The notes below the pieces were generated by a model. It made no database searches. It was not told the DNA's origin and was given only the letters and a program-made list of their open reading frames with translations. Positions 8,409 through 16,937 of a DNA stretch of 64,000 bases are shown here, piece by piece. The number at the start of each line of letters is the position of its first letter. The stretch's first letter is position 1. The position numbers and the translations under genes are program-made. Location of the stretch: positions 1-64,000 of the forward strand of contig NZ_BSTF01000029.1 of NCBI RefSeq assembly GCF_030269365.1. Direction: 5' to 3'. This DNA is from Lentzea sp. NBRC 102530. GTDB taxonomy: Bacteria; Actinomycetota; Actinomycetes; Mycobacteriales; Pseudonocardiaceae.

Positions 8409-9416
8409 GTGCGAGTCAAAGATGTCTTCGTCAACGGCAGCGGTGTGCGCCTGCCCTCGACGCTGAACGTCGCGGACGCGATCGCGTCGGGGGACTGCGA
8501 GCCGAAGCTCGTCGCGCGCACGGACGTCGAGTCCGTCTCCGTGTCCCCGCACGAGTCCGCGGCCGAGATGGCGGTCGAGGCGGCACGGGTCGCGTTGGCG
8601 CGCGCGGGTTCGCAACCCGACGACGTCGACCTGATCCTGCACGCCACCACCTACCACCAGGGCCAGGACCTGTGGCCGGTCGGCTCCTACATCCAGCGCG
8701 AGACGGTCAGGAACTCCTGCCTGGCGCTGGAGATCCGGCAGATGTCCAACGGCGGCCTGGCCGCGATGGACCTCGCCGTCTCGTACCTGATCGCCCGTCC
8801 CGGCAGGGATGCCCTCCTCACGTCCTCAGACCGCTTCTGCCTGCCCGGGATCGACCGCTGGAGGACCGACCCCGGAACGCCCTACGGCGACGGTGCGTCG
8901 GCTCTGGTGCTGTCCACCCGGGGCGGCTACGCGAAGCTGCTCTCGCTGGCCATCAACGCGGACAGCGATCTCGAACCGCTGCACCGCGGCGACGTGCCGT
9001 TCGGCCTCGCGCCCTTCTCGCACCGCATCCCGGTGGACTTCGAGGAGGCCAAGCACACGTTCAGCCGCGAGTTCGGGCTCTCCTACGGCATCAACAAGGC
9101 CAACGCGGGCCAGGCGCTCGCCGTCGAGCAGGCGCTGTCCGACGCCGACATGAAGATCGGCGACGCGGACTGGGTGATCCTGCCGCACTTCGGCAGGCGC
9201 CGCCTGGACGTGAACTACCTGCGGCCGTACGACATCGAGACGGACCGCACGACGTGGGCGTGGAGCCGCACGGTCGGGCACCTCGGCGCGGGCGACCAGT
9301 TCGCGAGCTTCGACCACCTGGTGACGACCGGCAAGGCGAAGTCGGGCCAGCGGATCGTGATGTTCGGCGTCGGCGCCGGCTACAGCTGGGGCTGCGCGGT
9401 CATCGAGATGCTCTGA
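8409..9416 (+). CDS. KSIII-like acyltransferase/ketosynthase with Cys to Ser
   Basis: 335 residues, GTG start 5 nt after the previous stop. The thiolase fold of KASIII is clear (LILHATTY, GASALVLS, WVILPHFGRRRLD, GHLGAGDQ, VGAGYSWGCAVIEML). The active-site region reads EIRQMSNGGLAAMDLA: Ser113 occupies the place of the catalytic Cys. The third catalytic position, normally Asn in a GNxS motif, is within GHLGAGDQ. DpsC of daunorubicin biosynthesis is a known KSIII-like enzyme with an active-site Ser that selects and transfers a starter acyl group. By analogy this enzyme may load or transfer an unusual acyl unit rather than condense. Its 3' end overlaps the kinase gene at 9380 by 37 nt, convergently. 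Confidence 0.92.
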   Translation: MRVKDVFVNGSGVRLPSTLNVADAIASGDCEPKLVARTDVESVSVSPHESAAEMAVEAARVALARAGSQPDDVDLILHATTYHQGQDLWPVGSYIQRETVRNSCLALEIRQMSNGGLAAMDLAVSYLIARPGRDALLTSSDRFCLPGIDRWRTDPGTPYGDGASALVLSTRGGYAKLLSLAINADSDLEPLHRGDVPFGLAPFSHRIPVDFEEAKHTFSREFGLSYGINKANAGQALAVEQALSDADMKIGDADWVILPHFGRRRLDVNYLRPYDIETDRTTWAWSRTVGHLGAGDQFASFDHLVTTGKAKSGQRIVMFGVGAGYSWGCAVIEML

Positions 9417-11203
9417 CGCGGCAACGGGATCTCGGCGCGCAGCCGGTAGGTGTGCTCGGGCGTGAGGCCGGCGTGCAGGTCTCCGCCGAGCGCCCGCACG
9501 CGCGTGGTCAGGTTGCCGATCCCGCTGCCGTCGGCGGACCTCCGCTCCCCGGCGGGCACCCCGTCGTTGACGATCTCCAGCGCCACCAGTCGATCCGACG
9601 TGGAAAGCCCGATGTCGCAGCGCTCGGCCTTGCTGTGCCGCAACAGGTTCGTGACACCCTCGCGCAGCACCGTCGCGAGCGTCCCCGCCACCTCCGGGGG
9701 CACCTCGCCCGCGTCGACCCGGACGTCGACACCCGCCACCGCCAGCAACGCGCGTGCCGACGCGAGTTCCTCGTCGAGCGACAGCTCCCGGTAGCTCAGG
9801 GCCACCGACCGGACGTCCGCGAGCGCCTGCCGGGCGATGTCGCGCACCTCGGCGAGCTCCCGGCGGGCCTGCACGGGGGAGAGCCGGTGCGCCAGCTCTG
9901 TCTTCAACGTGATCGCGGACAGGCTGTAGCCGAGCAGGTCGTGCAGGTCGCGCGCGAACCGCAGCCGCTCCCGCGTGACGGCCGCCGTCGCGAGCTCCTC
10001 GCGCGCCTGCTGCAGCTCGGTCACCATCGACCACAGCCGGGTCAGCGCGTAGAGCACCAGCCCGTGGTTGGTCGCCGCGATCATGCCCCACGCCACGTCC
10101 GTGAACGGGTTGCCGGCGACCACGTGCACGACGCCCTGGCTCGCGACCACGAGCCCGAACGCGGCCCAGCCGGGTCGCCGGGGGAGCACCAGCAGCGCCG
10201 CGCCGCCGGCGAAACCGGGGACGCCGCCCGTGAACGGGTTCCCGGTCACGAGCTGCGGGCCGAACACGCACAGGGCGATCCCGGCGAGCGCCAGGCGGGG
10301 CGTGCGGGGCAGGACCGCCAGCACCAGGACCACGATCACCGCACCGCTCACCGCGCAGACCGCCATCACGCCGAGGTCGTACGACGCGAGCAACGTCGCC
10401 ATCACGCCGTACCCGATCACCACCGCCGTGAGCAGCACCCGCGGGAACAGCGCCGGGATCGGTGCCGCCGAGGACGACGGCGGGTCGCGGTAGCTCGACG
10501 CGACCACGCGCACGTCCGCCAGCGCCTCGCGGGCGATGCCGATGATCCGGGTGATCGCGGACCCGCTGACGATCCGGGTCTGCCGCACGATCGTGGTCAG
10601 GCCCTGTCCGAGCAGGTCCTCCAGGTCGCGGGCGAACGCGAGCCGCTCGCGCGCCACCGCGAGGTCGGCCAGTTCGGACCGCGCGGTCTCCAGCCGGTCC
10701 ACCAGCGCGGGCAGCCGCGACAGGCCGTAGACGGCGAGGCCCGCGGTCAGCGTGGACGCGAACCAGTACGCGAGCACCCCGGCGGGCGCGCCGAACGAGA
10801 CCTTCGTCAGCGGGTTGGCCGCCGCGACCAGGCCGAACACCACCCACCGCGCCCGCCCGCGCACCACCAGCAGGGAACTGCCGGCGAGGAACCCCGGCAT
10901 GCCCGCCCACGCCGTCTGGAAGAACGGCACCGGCGCGAACACCAGCGCCGCGAGCCCGCCCAGCGCCAGGTGCGCGCGCCGGGACGTCAGGTCCGTGCCC
11001 GGCCGTGAGAACACCCCGAGCTGGAGGTACCCGATCGTCCCCAGGCAGGCGAGCGAGCCGGCGACCCGCCCCGGCGTCGCGCCCGCGTCCAGCACGTAGA
11101 GGAACGCGTTCGCGAGGTAACCGGCGAACACCACGCTGATCACCGCGAACGCCAGCCGCCGGGACACCGATGAGTGCCCCGGTCCCGGTGACTCGGCCGT
11201 CAT
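9380..11203 (-). CDS. Fused double histidine kinase with decayed first module
   Basis: 607 residues from ATG 11203 (GTG 11221 is an alternative; neither has a good ribosome site). Module 1: about five membrane segments, then a dimerisation helix reading FARDLEDLLGQG, with Glu in place of the phospho-His and no ATPase domain after it. Module 2: a second membrane block, then FARDLHDLLGYSLSAITLK with the normal His, an N-box (REGVTNLLRHS) and G-box (DGSGIGNLTTRV). It is a DesK/NarX-type sensor and closely resembles the neighbour at 11243, most simply as a duplicate with an internal deletion. It lies 39 nt downstream of that gene. Confidence 0.93.
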   Translation of the reverse strand: MTAESPGPGHSSVSRRLAFAVISVVFAGYLANAFLYVLDAGATPGRVAGSLACLGTIGYLQLGVFSRPGTDLTSRRAHLALGGLAALVFAPVPFFQTAWAGMPGFLAGSSLLVVRGRARWVVFGLVAAANPLTKVSFGAPAGVLAYWFASTLTAGLAVYGLSRLPALVDRLETARSELADLAVARERLAFARDLEDLLGQGLTTIVRQTRIVSGSAITRIIGIAREALADVRVVASSYRDPPSSSAAPIPALFPRVLLTAVVIGYGVMATLLASYDLGVMAVCAVSGAVIVVLVLAVLPRTPRLALAGIALCVFGPQLVTGNPFTGGVPGFAGGAALLVLPRRPGWAAFGLVVASQGVVHVVAGNPFTDVAWGMIAATNHGLVLYALTRLWSMVTELQQAREELATAAVTRERLRFARDLHDLLGYSLSAITLKTELAHRLSPVQARRELAEVRDIARQALADVRSVALSYRELSLDEELASARALLAVAGVDVRVDAGEVPPEVAGTLATVLREGVTNLLRHSKAERCDIGLSTSDRLVALEIVNDGVPAGERRSADGSGIGNLTTRVRALGGDLHAGLTPEHTYRLRAEIPLPRQSISMTAQPQL

Positions 11204-11242
11204 GGGCAGGCATGATGGCACCCGGAACGGCCGGCGGGGTCC

Positions 11243-13513
11243 TCAGTTGAGCGGCAGGGGGATCTCGGCGCGCAGCCGGTAGGTGTGCTCGGGCGTGAGG
11301 CCGGCGTGCAGGTCACCGCCGAGCGCCCGCACGCGCGTGGTCAGGTTGCCGATCCCGCTGCCGTCGGGTGAGCGGCGCTCGGTGGACGGGATGCCGTCGT
11401 TGACGATGTCCATCGTGACCAGGTGCTGCGAGCTGGAGAGCACGATCTCGCAGTGCTCGGCCTTGCTGTGCCGCAGCAGGTTCGTGACGCCCTCGCGCAA
11501 CACCGTCGCGAGCGTCACCTTCACCTCGGTCGGCAGCTGGTCGCACGCGTCGATCTTCACGGTGACCTCGATGTCGGCCGCCGAGAGCAGCGCCTGCGCC
11601 GACTGGGTCTCCTCGTCGAACGACAGCTCGCGGTAGCTCAGCGCCACCGAACGGACGTCCGCGAGCGCCTGCCGGGAGATCTCCAGGACCTCGGTCAGCT
11701 CCTGGCGGGCCCGGCCGGGGTCGAGCGTGGCCAGCCGGTGCGTGAGCTCGCTCTTCAACGTGATCGCGGACAGGCTGTAGCCGAGCAGGTCGTGCAGGTC
11801 GCGGGCGAACCGGAAGCGCTCCTGCGTGACCGCCGCCGTCGCCAGCTCCTCGCGCGCCTCGTGCAGTTCGGTCACCATCGACCGCAGCCGGGACAGCGCG
11901 TAGATCACCAGGCCGTGGTTCGTGGCGGCCATGACGCCGTACGCCATCTCGACCGCGCCGAACCCGTTCGTGCCGAAGATGACGCCCTGCGAGATGACGA
12001 CGGCGAAGAACGCCGGCCAGCCCGCGCGGGACGGCAGCAGCAGCGCCGCGGACCCGGCGAGGAACCCGGTCAGGCCGAGGTACGGATCGCCGTAGGTGAG
12101 CTGGGGGACGTAGACGAACGCGGCCATGCCCGCGAGCACCGCGCACCGGGTGACCAGCGACAACCGCAGCCGGGGGCGGCTGGAGACACCGAGCACCAGG
12201 GCGACCGTGCCGACGAGGCCGATCGCGGTCAGCACGATCCCGGTCCCGCCGATCCGGGCGAACTCGTTCAGCACCAGCGTCGTGGTGGTGAGGAGGTATC
12301 CGACCACCACCGACGTGAGGAGCACCTGCGCGAACGTCGTCGCGATCGCCGGGCGCGCCGGGCGATCGCCTTCCTCCTGCTGCCGTTCCGGTGCCGAGTC
12401 GGCCGGGACCTCGGCGTGCAGCCGGTAGGTGCCGTCCGCGCCGGCGTGCGCGAGCAGCGAGCCGCCGATGGCGGTCGCGCGGTTCGCGAGGTTCGTCAGG
12501 CCGCTGCCCCGGTCGGTGCTCACCTGAGCGGGCGCGCCGTCGTTGACGATGTCGATCGACACCTGGCCACCGGTGCCCGTGATGGTGATCTCGCACCGGG
12601 TCGCCTCGCTGTGCCGCAGGAGGTTCGTGACGCCCTCGCGCAGCACGGTGGCGAGCACGGTCTTCGACCGCGGCGACAGCTCGGCGTGCTCGGTCTCGAT
12701 CGTCGCCCGCACGCCCGCCGCCGTCAGCACGGACCGGGCGGACTCGATCTCGTCGGTCAGCGACAGCTCGCGGTAGCTCGACGCCACCGCACGAACGTCC
12801 GTCAGGGCCTCGCGGGCGATGCCGAGGATCTCCGCGAGCTCGCGCAGCGCCCGGTCGGTGTGCTCACCGATCAGCTTGCGGGCGAGCTCGACCTTGAGCG
12901 TGATCGCCGAGAGGCTGAACCCGAGCAGGTCGTGCAGGTCGCGGGCGAACCGCAGCCGTTCCTGCGACACCGCGAGCTCGGCCAGTTCCGACCGGACCGA
13001 CTCGAGCTGCCGCACCAGCGACGGCAGCCGCGACAGGCCGTAGACGACCAGGCCGGCGACGGTGGCCGAGACGACGTAGTACACCTGCCCGACCAGCGGC
13101 AACGTCGGCACGAAGAAGGACTGGATGACACCGTTGCTGAGCGCCACCAGGCCGAACGCGAGCCAGCGCACCCGGTTGGGCAGCACCAGCAGCGCGCTGC
13201 CCGCGAGGAACCCCGGCATGCCGGGCCACGCGGCGGGGAAGAAGAACATGGGCACGTAGACGAGGCCCGCCAGCGCGCCGAGCGCCAGGTACGCCCTGCC
13301 CGAACGCAGGTCCGAACCCGGCCGCGAGAACACCCGCAGCTGGAGGAACCCGATCGAGAGCAGGCAGGCGAGCGAGGCCGCGATGCGGGGGAGCGTCGCC
13401 GACACCTGCAGCACGTAGAAGAACGCGTTGCCGAGGTAGTTGGCGAAGACCACGCTGATCACGACGTACGCCAAACGACGGGACACGGACGAGCGTTCCT
13501 GTCGTAGCGTCAC
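11243..13513 (-). CDS. Tandem histidine kinase: two complete sensor kinases in one chain
   Basis: 756 residues from GTG 13513, chosen because GGGAG lies 6 nt upstream; a longer frame to 13603 has no support. Order: membrane domain (about 5 segments), HisKA_3 helix FARDLHDLLGFSLSAITLK, ATPase (REGVTNLLRHSEA; DRGSGLTNLANR), linker, second membrane domain, second HisKA_3 FARDLHDLLGYSLSAITLK, second ATPase (REGVTNLLRHSKA; DGSGIGNLTTRV). Both His residues and both ATP sites are intact. Two kinases fused head to tail are unusual. The gene starts about 100 nt after the RiPP operon and may be transcribed with it. Confidence 0.94.
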   Translation of the reverse strand: MTLRQERSSVSRRLAYVVISVVFANYLGNAFFYVLQVSATLPRIAASLACLLSIGFLQLRVFSRPGSDLRSGRAYLALGALAGLVYVPMFFFPAAWPGMPGFLAGSALLVLPNRVRWLAFGLVALSNGVIQSFFVPTLPLVGQVYYVVSATVAGLVVYGLSRLPSLVRQLESVRSELAELAVSQERLRFARDLHDLLGFSLSAITLKVELARKLIGEHTDRALRELAEILGIAREALTDVRAVASSYRELSLTDEIESARSVLTAAGVRATIETEHAELSPRSKTVLATVLREGVTNLLRHSEATRCEITITGTGGQVSIDIVNDGAPAQVSTDRGSGLTNLANRATAIGGSLLAHAGADGTYRLHAEVPADSAPERQQEEGDRPARPAIATTFAQVLLTSVVVGYLLTTTTLVLNEFARIGGTGIVLTAIGLVGTVALVLGVSSRPRLRLSLVTRCAVLAGMAAFVYVPQLTYGDPYLGLTGFLAGSAALLLPSRAGWPAFFAVVISQGVIFGTNGFGAVEMAYGVMAATNHGLVIYALSRLRSMVTELHEAREELATAAVTQERFRFARDLHDLLGYSLSAITLKSELTHRLATLDPGRARQELTEVLEISRQALADVRSVALSYRELSFDEETQSAQALLSAADIEVTVKIDACDQLPTEVKVTLATVLREGVTNLLRHSKAEHCEIVLSSSQHLVTMDIVNDGIPSTERRSPDGSGIGNLTTRVRALGGDLHAGLTPEHTYRLRAEIPLPLN

Positions 13514-13612
13514 AGCAGCTCCCACGCGAGGGTCGGGACGCGGCCATGATACGGGCGCTTCCTGGGAAATCTCGCGTTTTGCGGTCCGCGATCGGAGCAA
13601 CATGGCGATGGC

Positions 13613-14284
13613 TCAACACCTCTGGACGACTGCGAGTCCGGCCCCCGCCAGATAAGCGACCACATCCGCGACCAGCGTCTTCTCCACCTGCAACGCTTCC
13701 GCCACCTGCGCGATCGTGCTCTCGGTGTGCAGCAACGACTTCGCGATCTCGGTGGCCGGGGCGCTGTGCAGGATCACCTGGTAGGAGAGGCCGGGACAGG
13801 CGAGCGCCTGGTCGCCGTTCAACCGTTCGATCTCGGTGCGCGGCCGCATCGTGACGACCTCGTCGTCGCCGATGTGCGGCAACGCGAACACCGCGTCCCT
13901 CGTGACCGCCACGACCGAGAGGATGGGCCCCGCGCCGTCGTTCAGGCCGAGCGACGGCACGAGACAACCACCCAGTTGGTCGAGCGTGTTCTTGAGCTTG
14001 CGCCAGATCAGGCACGGCCCGGAGCCCGTCTTCCACCGCACGAAGTTCTCGTGCAGCGCGGAGATGTTCTCCAGCGCCACCGGCCCGAGCGTCATCCGGT
14101 GCAGTGCCTCGCGCACGAGCGGGCTCGTGTCCGCGATCTCGATCGCACCCCATCTGCCGTGCACGGTCAGGTGCTCGACGCCCTCGTCCACGAAGGCGTC
14201 CTCCAGCAACGACCACAGCGGCCGGCCGGCCGGGACGTGCGACTGCGTGGGCACCACGGCGCCTCCGCTCTGGCAGGTGTGCAT
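13613..14284 (-). CDS. Stand-alone N-terminal domain of a SagB-type dehydrogenase (no FMN domain)
   Basis: 223 residues. The ATG overlaps the stop of the YcaO gene (TGATG), so the two are translationally coupled. The line FVRWKTGSGPCLIWRKLKNTLDQL, then GGCLVPSLGLNDGAGPILSV and VTRDAVFALP, matches the N-terminal peptide-clamp region that precedes the nitroreductase domain in actinobacterial SagB/ThcOx azoline dehydrogenases. The protein stops after this region with a small winged-helix-like end (AQVAEALQVEKTLVADVVAYLAGAGL, segment 190-216). No FMN-binding domain follows in any frame before the kinase gene. It may help bind the precursor peptide. Azoline oxidation would need another enzyme or may not occur. 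Confidence 0.72.
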   Translation of the reverse strand: MHTCQSGGAVVPTQSHVPAGRPLWSLLEDAFVDEGVEHLTVHGRWGAIEIADTSPLVREALHRMTLGPVALENISALHENFVRWKTGSGPCLIWRKLKNTLDQLGGCLVPSLGLNDGAGPILSVVAVTRDAVFALPHIGDDEVVTMRPRTEIERLNGDQALACPGLSYQVILHSAPATEIAKSLLHTESTIAQVAEALQVEKTLVADVVAYLAGAGLAVVQRC

Positions 14285-16545
14285 CACATGAACAACGGGA
14301 TCGGGTTGAGCTCTTCGTAACAGCGAGGACGGGTCAGCCGTCCCAGTTCTACCGGCACGTCGTAGAGGCGCCCTTGAGCGAACCTCGACCAGAAGTGCCG
14401 CAGGCCCGGCACGACCACCCTGACCACCGGCAGCCCGATGTCGGGCCTGGTCTGGTCGAGCACGAGCACCTCCATGCCGCGGTCCTCCAGCAGCTGCTGG
14501 ATCGCGCGGATGTCGTCGGTCAGGTCGCCGCGGAACGTGTAGCCGTGGTGGAACACGTCCCGGGGCGGCGCGGCGGGGTCCGGCGCGAGCCACGGGTGGT
14601 CCACGAGCCGGGTCGTCTCGAACCAGCGCCTCATGTCGACGTCGAACGTGGTGAGGTCCACCTCGCCGCACACCATCGGCATGCACTGGTTGAGCTCGGC
14701 GAGCGCCCGGCGCACGGCGAGGCGCGGGTCGAGGTGCGCGCCGCAGCCGAGCATGATGTCCTCGCGCTCGCCGCCCACCCGTCGTGAGAGCGCGACCATC
14801 GTGGGGACGCCGAGGTCCGCCGTGACGTCGAGGACCCACACCTCACGCCCGAGGCCCGCGTGCACCTCGCGCAGCTCGCGGACCCACGGGTCCTGCATCG
14901 AGTCGAGGTCGATCCCCGGCACGGGCGTGCGGTTGTACCACCAGATGGCGACCGCGTCCCGTTCGACGAGCTCGAGCAGCCCTTGCAGGACCGCGTCCTC
15001 GACGCTGCTGCCGGCCGCACAGCCGTTGGAGTTCGACACGATGCTCGGCGGACAGGGGGCGCCGAAGTAGACCATGCCGGTGGGCAGCAGCTTGTGGCGT
15101 CGCTCGGTGAGGGACCAGAGCGGGGTCCAGTCCATCGTCTCGTGCTCGTCGAACGGGGTGGTGACGTACTGGAAGTCGGCGTGCTCGGCGTTCCAGGTGT
15201 CGCGGTCCGCGAACTGGCGCGGGTGGAACTGCTGCACGGTGTCGGGGTGGATCGCGCGCTCGCCCAGCGAGGCGTAGCTGCCGCTGACCCTGGCCTCGTC
15301 GCCGAAGAACGCGCCGGAGCGTCGTTCCACGGCCTCGCACAGCGCGCCGACCTCGGCGTCGAGCGCGGTCACGCCCTTGCCGCCGGTGTCCGCGCGCAAC
15401 GCCGACCGCAGCCCCTCGAGGCCTTCGCCGCCCGCCGCGATGTTCGCGCCGGAGCGGAACGAGTTGAAGAACGCCGGGCCGCCCTCGGCCCGGCGGATCT
15501 CCCGCACGATCCCGGTGACGGGACCGACGAGGTGGCGGTAGCTGTCGAGCATCTCCTGCGGCGGCGACGAGCGGTGCCCGCCGCCGTCGCAGGAGCGCTT
15601 CACGCGACTCGCGAGTTCGACCGGCTCGAACGCTCTGCGCGCGACAACTTCCTGGTCACCGCAGCCCGCGCACTGCGGGCGGTGCCGCACGTCGTGCTGG
15701 GTGACCTTCATGCTCAGGCTGTCGTAGCTCCAGATGGAGCGCTGGGTCTCGTGCCGGATCCCGGCGAGCCACTTGGCCGCCTCGACCGACGCGATCTCCA
15801 TGGCCATCGCGTGCAGCGACGGCAGTCCGATGAGCGGGCGGGGTGCCGGGCCCTTCTGACCGCACCGGGCCCGCACGTGGGCCTCCGCCGTCCGGTTCGC
15901 GGACAGGCGGGTGGCGAGGCAGCGCCAGCACGGGCCGTCGCCCGGGGTGAAGAACGGGCCCACGGTCACCTGCGCGCCGACCGGCTTGACCAGCAGCCAC
16001 GGCGTGCCCGCCGCGCGCTGGGCCTCGTCGATCGCTTTCAGGGCGGGGTCCAGGTAGTCCGCGCACGCCACGATCGTGAGGTCACCACTCCCCGAAGTGA
16101 CCGTCAGTCCGTTGCGGCGCAGGGTTTCCGCGAGTGCGTCGGGATCGACGTCGCCGACCGCGACCACGGAGACGAGCGACGTCGTCGTCGCCGCCACCGC
16201 GTCGGTCGGGTCGAGCCCGGCCGCGTCCCAGTACGCGAGTGAGGCTTCCACCGCGGCCGAACAGTCCTCCGCGCCGCGCCTGCCGATGAGTCCCGCCGCG
16301 GCGAGCCGGGTGAGCATGCGCTCGACCCTGTCCGCGGTCAGGCCGGCGGGCACGTCCCGCAGCAGTGCCGTGAGGTCCCTGGTGCCGTCCAGCAGCGGTG
16401 CCAGCGCCTCGACGTGGCTGCCCTGGATCGCGGTGACCCCGGACTCCCCGATGAGGTAGACGGCCTCGCCCTGGACGATCTGCGGACGGAGGTGGCGTTT
16501 GAACCCGATCCTCTGCTCGCCGGGTTCGGCCAGTTCGGGTCTCAT
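14284..16545 (-). CDS. Fused leader-binding/E1-like and YcaO cyclodehydratase (TOMM synthetase)
   Basis: 753 residues; ATG 16545 overlaps the precursor stop (ATGA). Domains: RRE/leader-binding winged helix about 1-95 (RPQIVQGEAVYLIGE, LAPLLDGTRDL); E1-like fold about 95-330 with structural Zn cysteines CWRC and CAGC; YcaO domain about 360-753 with VEERSG-type ATP motif (EAVERRSG), SNGCAAGSSVEDAVLQGLLE and the ELVERDA helix that binds Mg-ATP. The C-terminus LNPIPLFM resembles the proline-rich tail that shapes the YcaO active site. Known fusions of this kind phosphorylate a peptide amide and convert Cys/Ser/Thr to azolines. It is the core enzyme of the nested RiPP operon. Confidence 0.94.
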   Translation of the reverse strand: MRPELAEPGEQRIGFKRHLRPQIVQGEAVYLIGESGVTAIQGSHVEALAPLLDGTRDLTALLRDVPAGLTADRVERMLTRLAAAGLIGRRGAEDCSAAVEASLAYWDAAGLDPTDAVAATTTSLVSVVAVGDVDPDALAETLRRNGLTVTSGSGDLTIVACADYLDPALKAIDEAQRAAGTPWLLVKPVGAQVTVGPFFTPGDGPCWRCLATRLSANRTAEAHVRARCGQKGPAPRPLIGLPSLHAMAMEIASVEAAKWLAGIRHETQRSIWSYDSLSMKVTQHDVRHRPQCAGCGDQEVVARRAFEPVELASRVKRSCDGGGHRSSPPQEMLDSYRHLVGPVTGIVREIRRAEGGPAFFNSFRSGANIAAGGEGLEGLRSALRADTGGKGVTALDAEVGALCEAVERRSGAFFGDEARVSGSYASLGERAIHPDTVQQFHPRQFADRDTWNAEHADFQYVTTPFDEHETMDWTPLWSLTERRHKLLPTGMVYFGAPCPPSIVSNSNGCAAGSSVEDAVLQGLLELVERDAVAIWWYNRTPVPGIDLDSMQDPWVRELREVHAGLGREVWVLDVTADLGVPTMVALSRRVGGEREDIMLGCGAHLDPRLAVRRALAELNQCMPMVCGEVDLTTFDVDMRRWFETTRLVDHPWLAPDPAAPPRDVFHHGYTFRGDLTDDIRAIQQLLEDRGMEVLVLDQTRPDIGLPVVRVVVPGLRHFWSRFAQGRLYDVPVELGRLTRPRCYEELNPIPLFM

Positions 16546-16727
16546 GCGGCGAGGACCTCGTCGTACGCCACGCAGCCCTTGCCGGAACCGGTGGTCGTGC
16601 ACCAGCCCCAGGGGAACAGGAAGTCCATCGAGGCTTCACGGTCGAACTGGTAGATCTTCATGTCGTCGGAGTCGTCAATGGCGGTGGTGACGGAAGACAA
16701 GTGCTCCACGGTGGCGGTGGGGTACAT
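16542..16727 (-). CDS. Putative RiPP precursor peptide
   Basis: 61 residues from ATG 16727. GGAG lies 6 nt before this ATG, whereas an in-frame ATG at 16733 has no spacing from it. The stop overlaps the YcaO start. Residues 1-33 look like an acidic leader (HLSSVTTAIDDSDDMKIYQF), and the second half is aromatic and Gly-rich: FLFPWGW (36-42), then Cys43, Thr44-46, Gly47, Ser48, Gly49, Lys50, Gly51, Cys52, and a tail VAYDEVLAA. Cys43, the Thr run, Ser48 and Cys52 are candidate cyclisation sites for the YcaO enzyme. No named precursor family is recognised. The coding potential, position and coupling support a real gene. Confidence 0.85.
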   Translation of the reverse strand: MYPTATVEHLSSVTTAIDDSDDMKIYQFDREASMDFLFPWGWCTTTGSGKGCVAYDEVLAA

Positions 16728-16937
16728 GTGCATCTCCGATGTTTGCGTGTGATTTGTTGTGGGTAATCATGCGGACCAGCGGTAATGGATCGGTAGTTAC
16801 CGGCTAATGCGCCCCCGTATGAAGTTTTCATACCCGGCACGGGCAGAACTCACCTGACATCGATGGCCTGTGCACTAACGCGCGACCGTTGGGCCGAGCA
16901 GACTAATCCCGTGCTCGGAACCGAAGGAGGGGTCGCG
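16728..16937. promoter_or_regulatory. Divergent promoter region between RiPP operon and SARP gene
   Basis: 210 nt of comparatively AT-rich DNA between divergent genes. It holds a perfect palindrome GTATGAA-GTT-TTCATAC at 16817-16833 and a shorter one, CGGTA-GT-TACCG, at 16791-16802. Both could be operators controlling the precursor/YcaO operon, the SARP gene or both. No regulator binding was shown; this is inferred from symmetry and position. Confidence 0.65.

Noticed and set aside
13613..14284. Calling the third RiPP gene a complete azoline dehydrogenase
   Set aside because: No FMN-binding nitroreductase domain is present; only the N-terminal SagB-like part can be seen.
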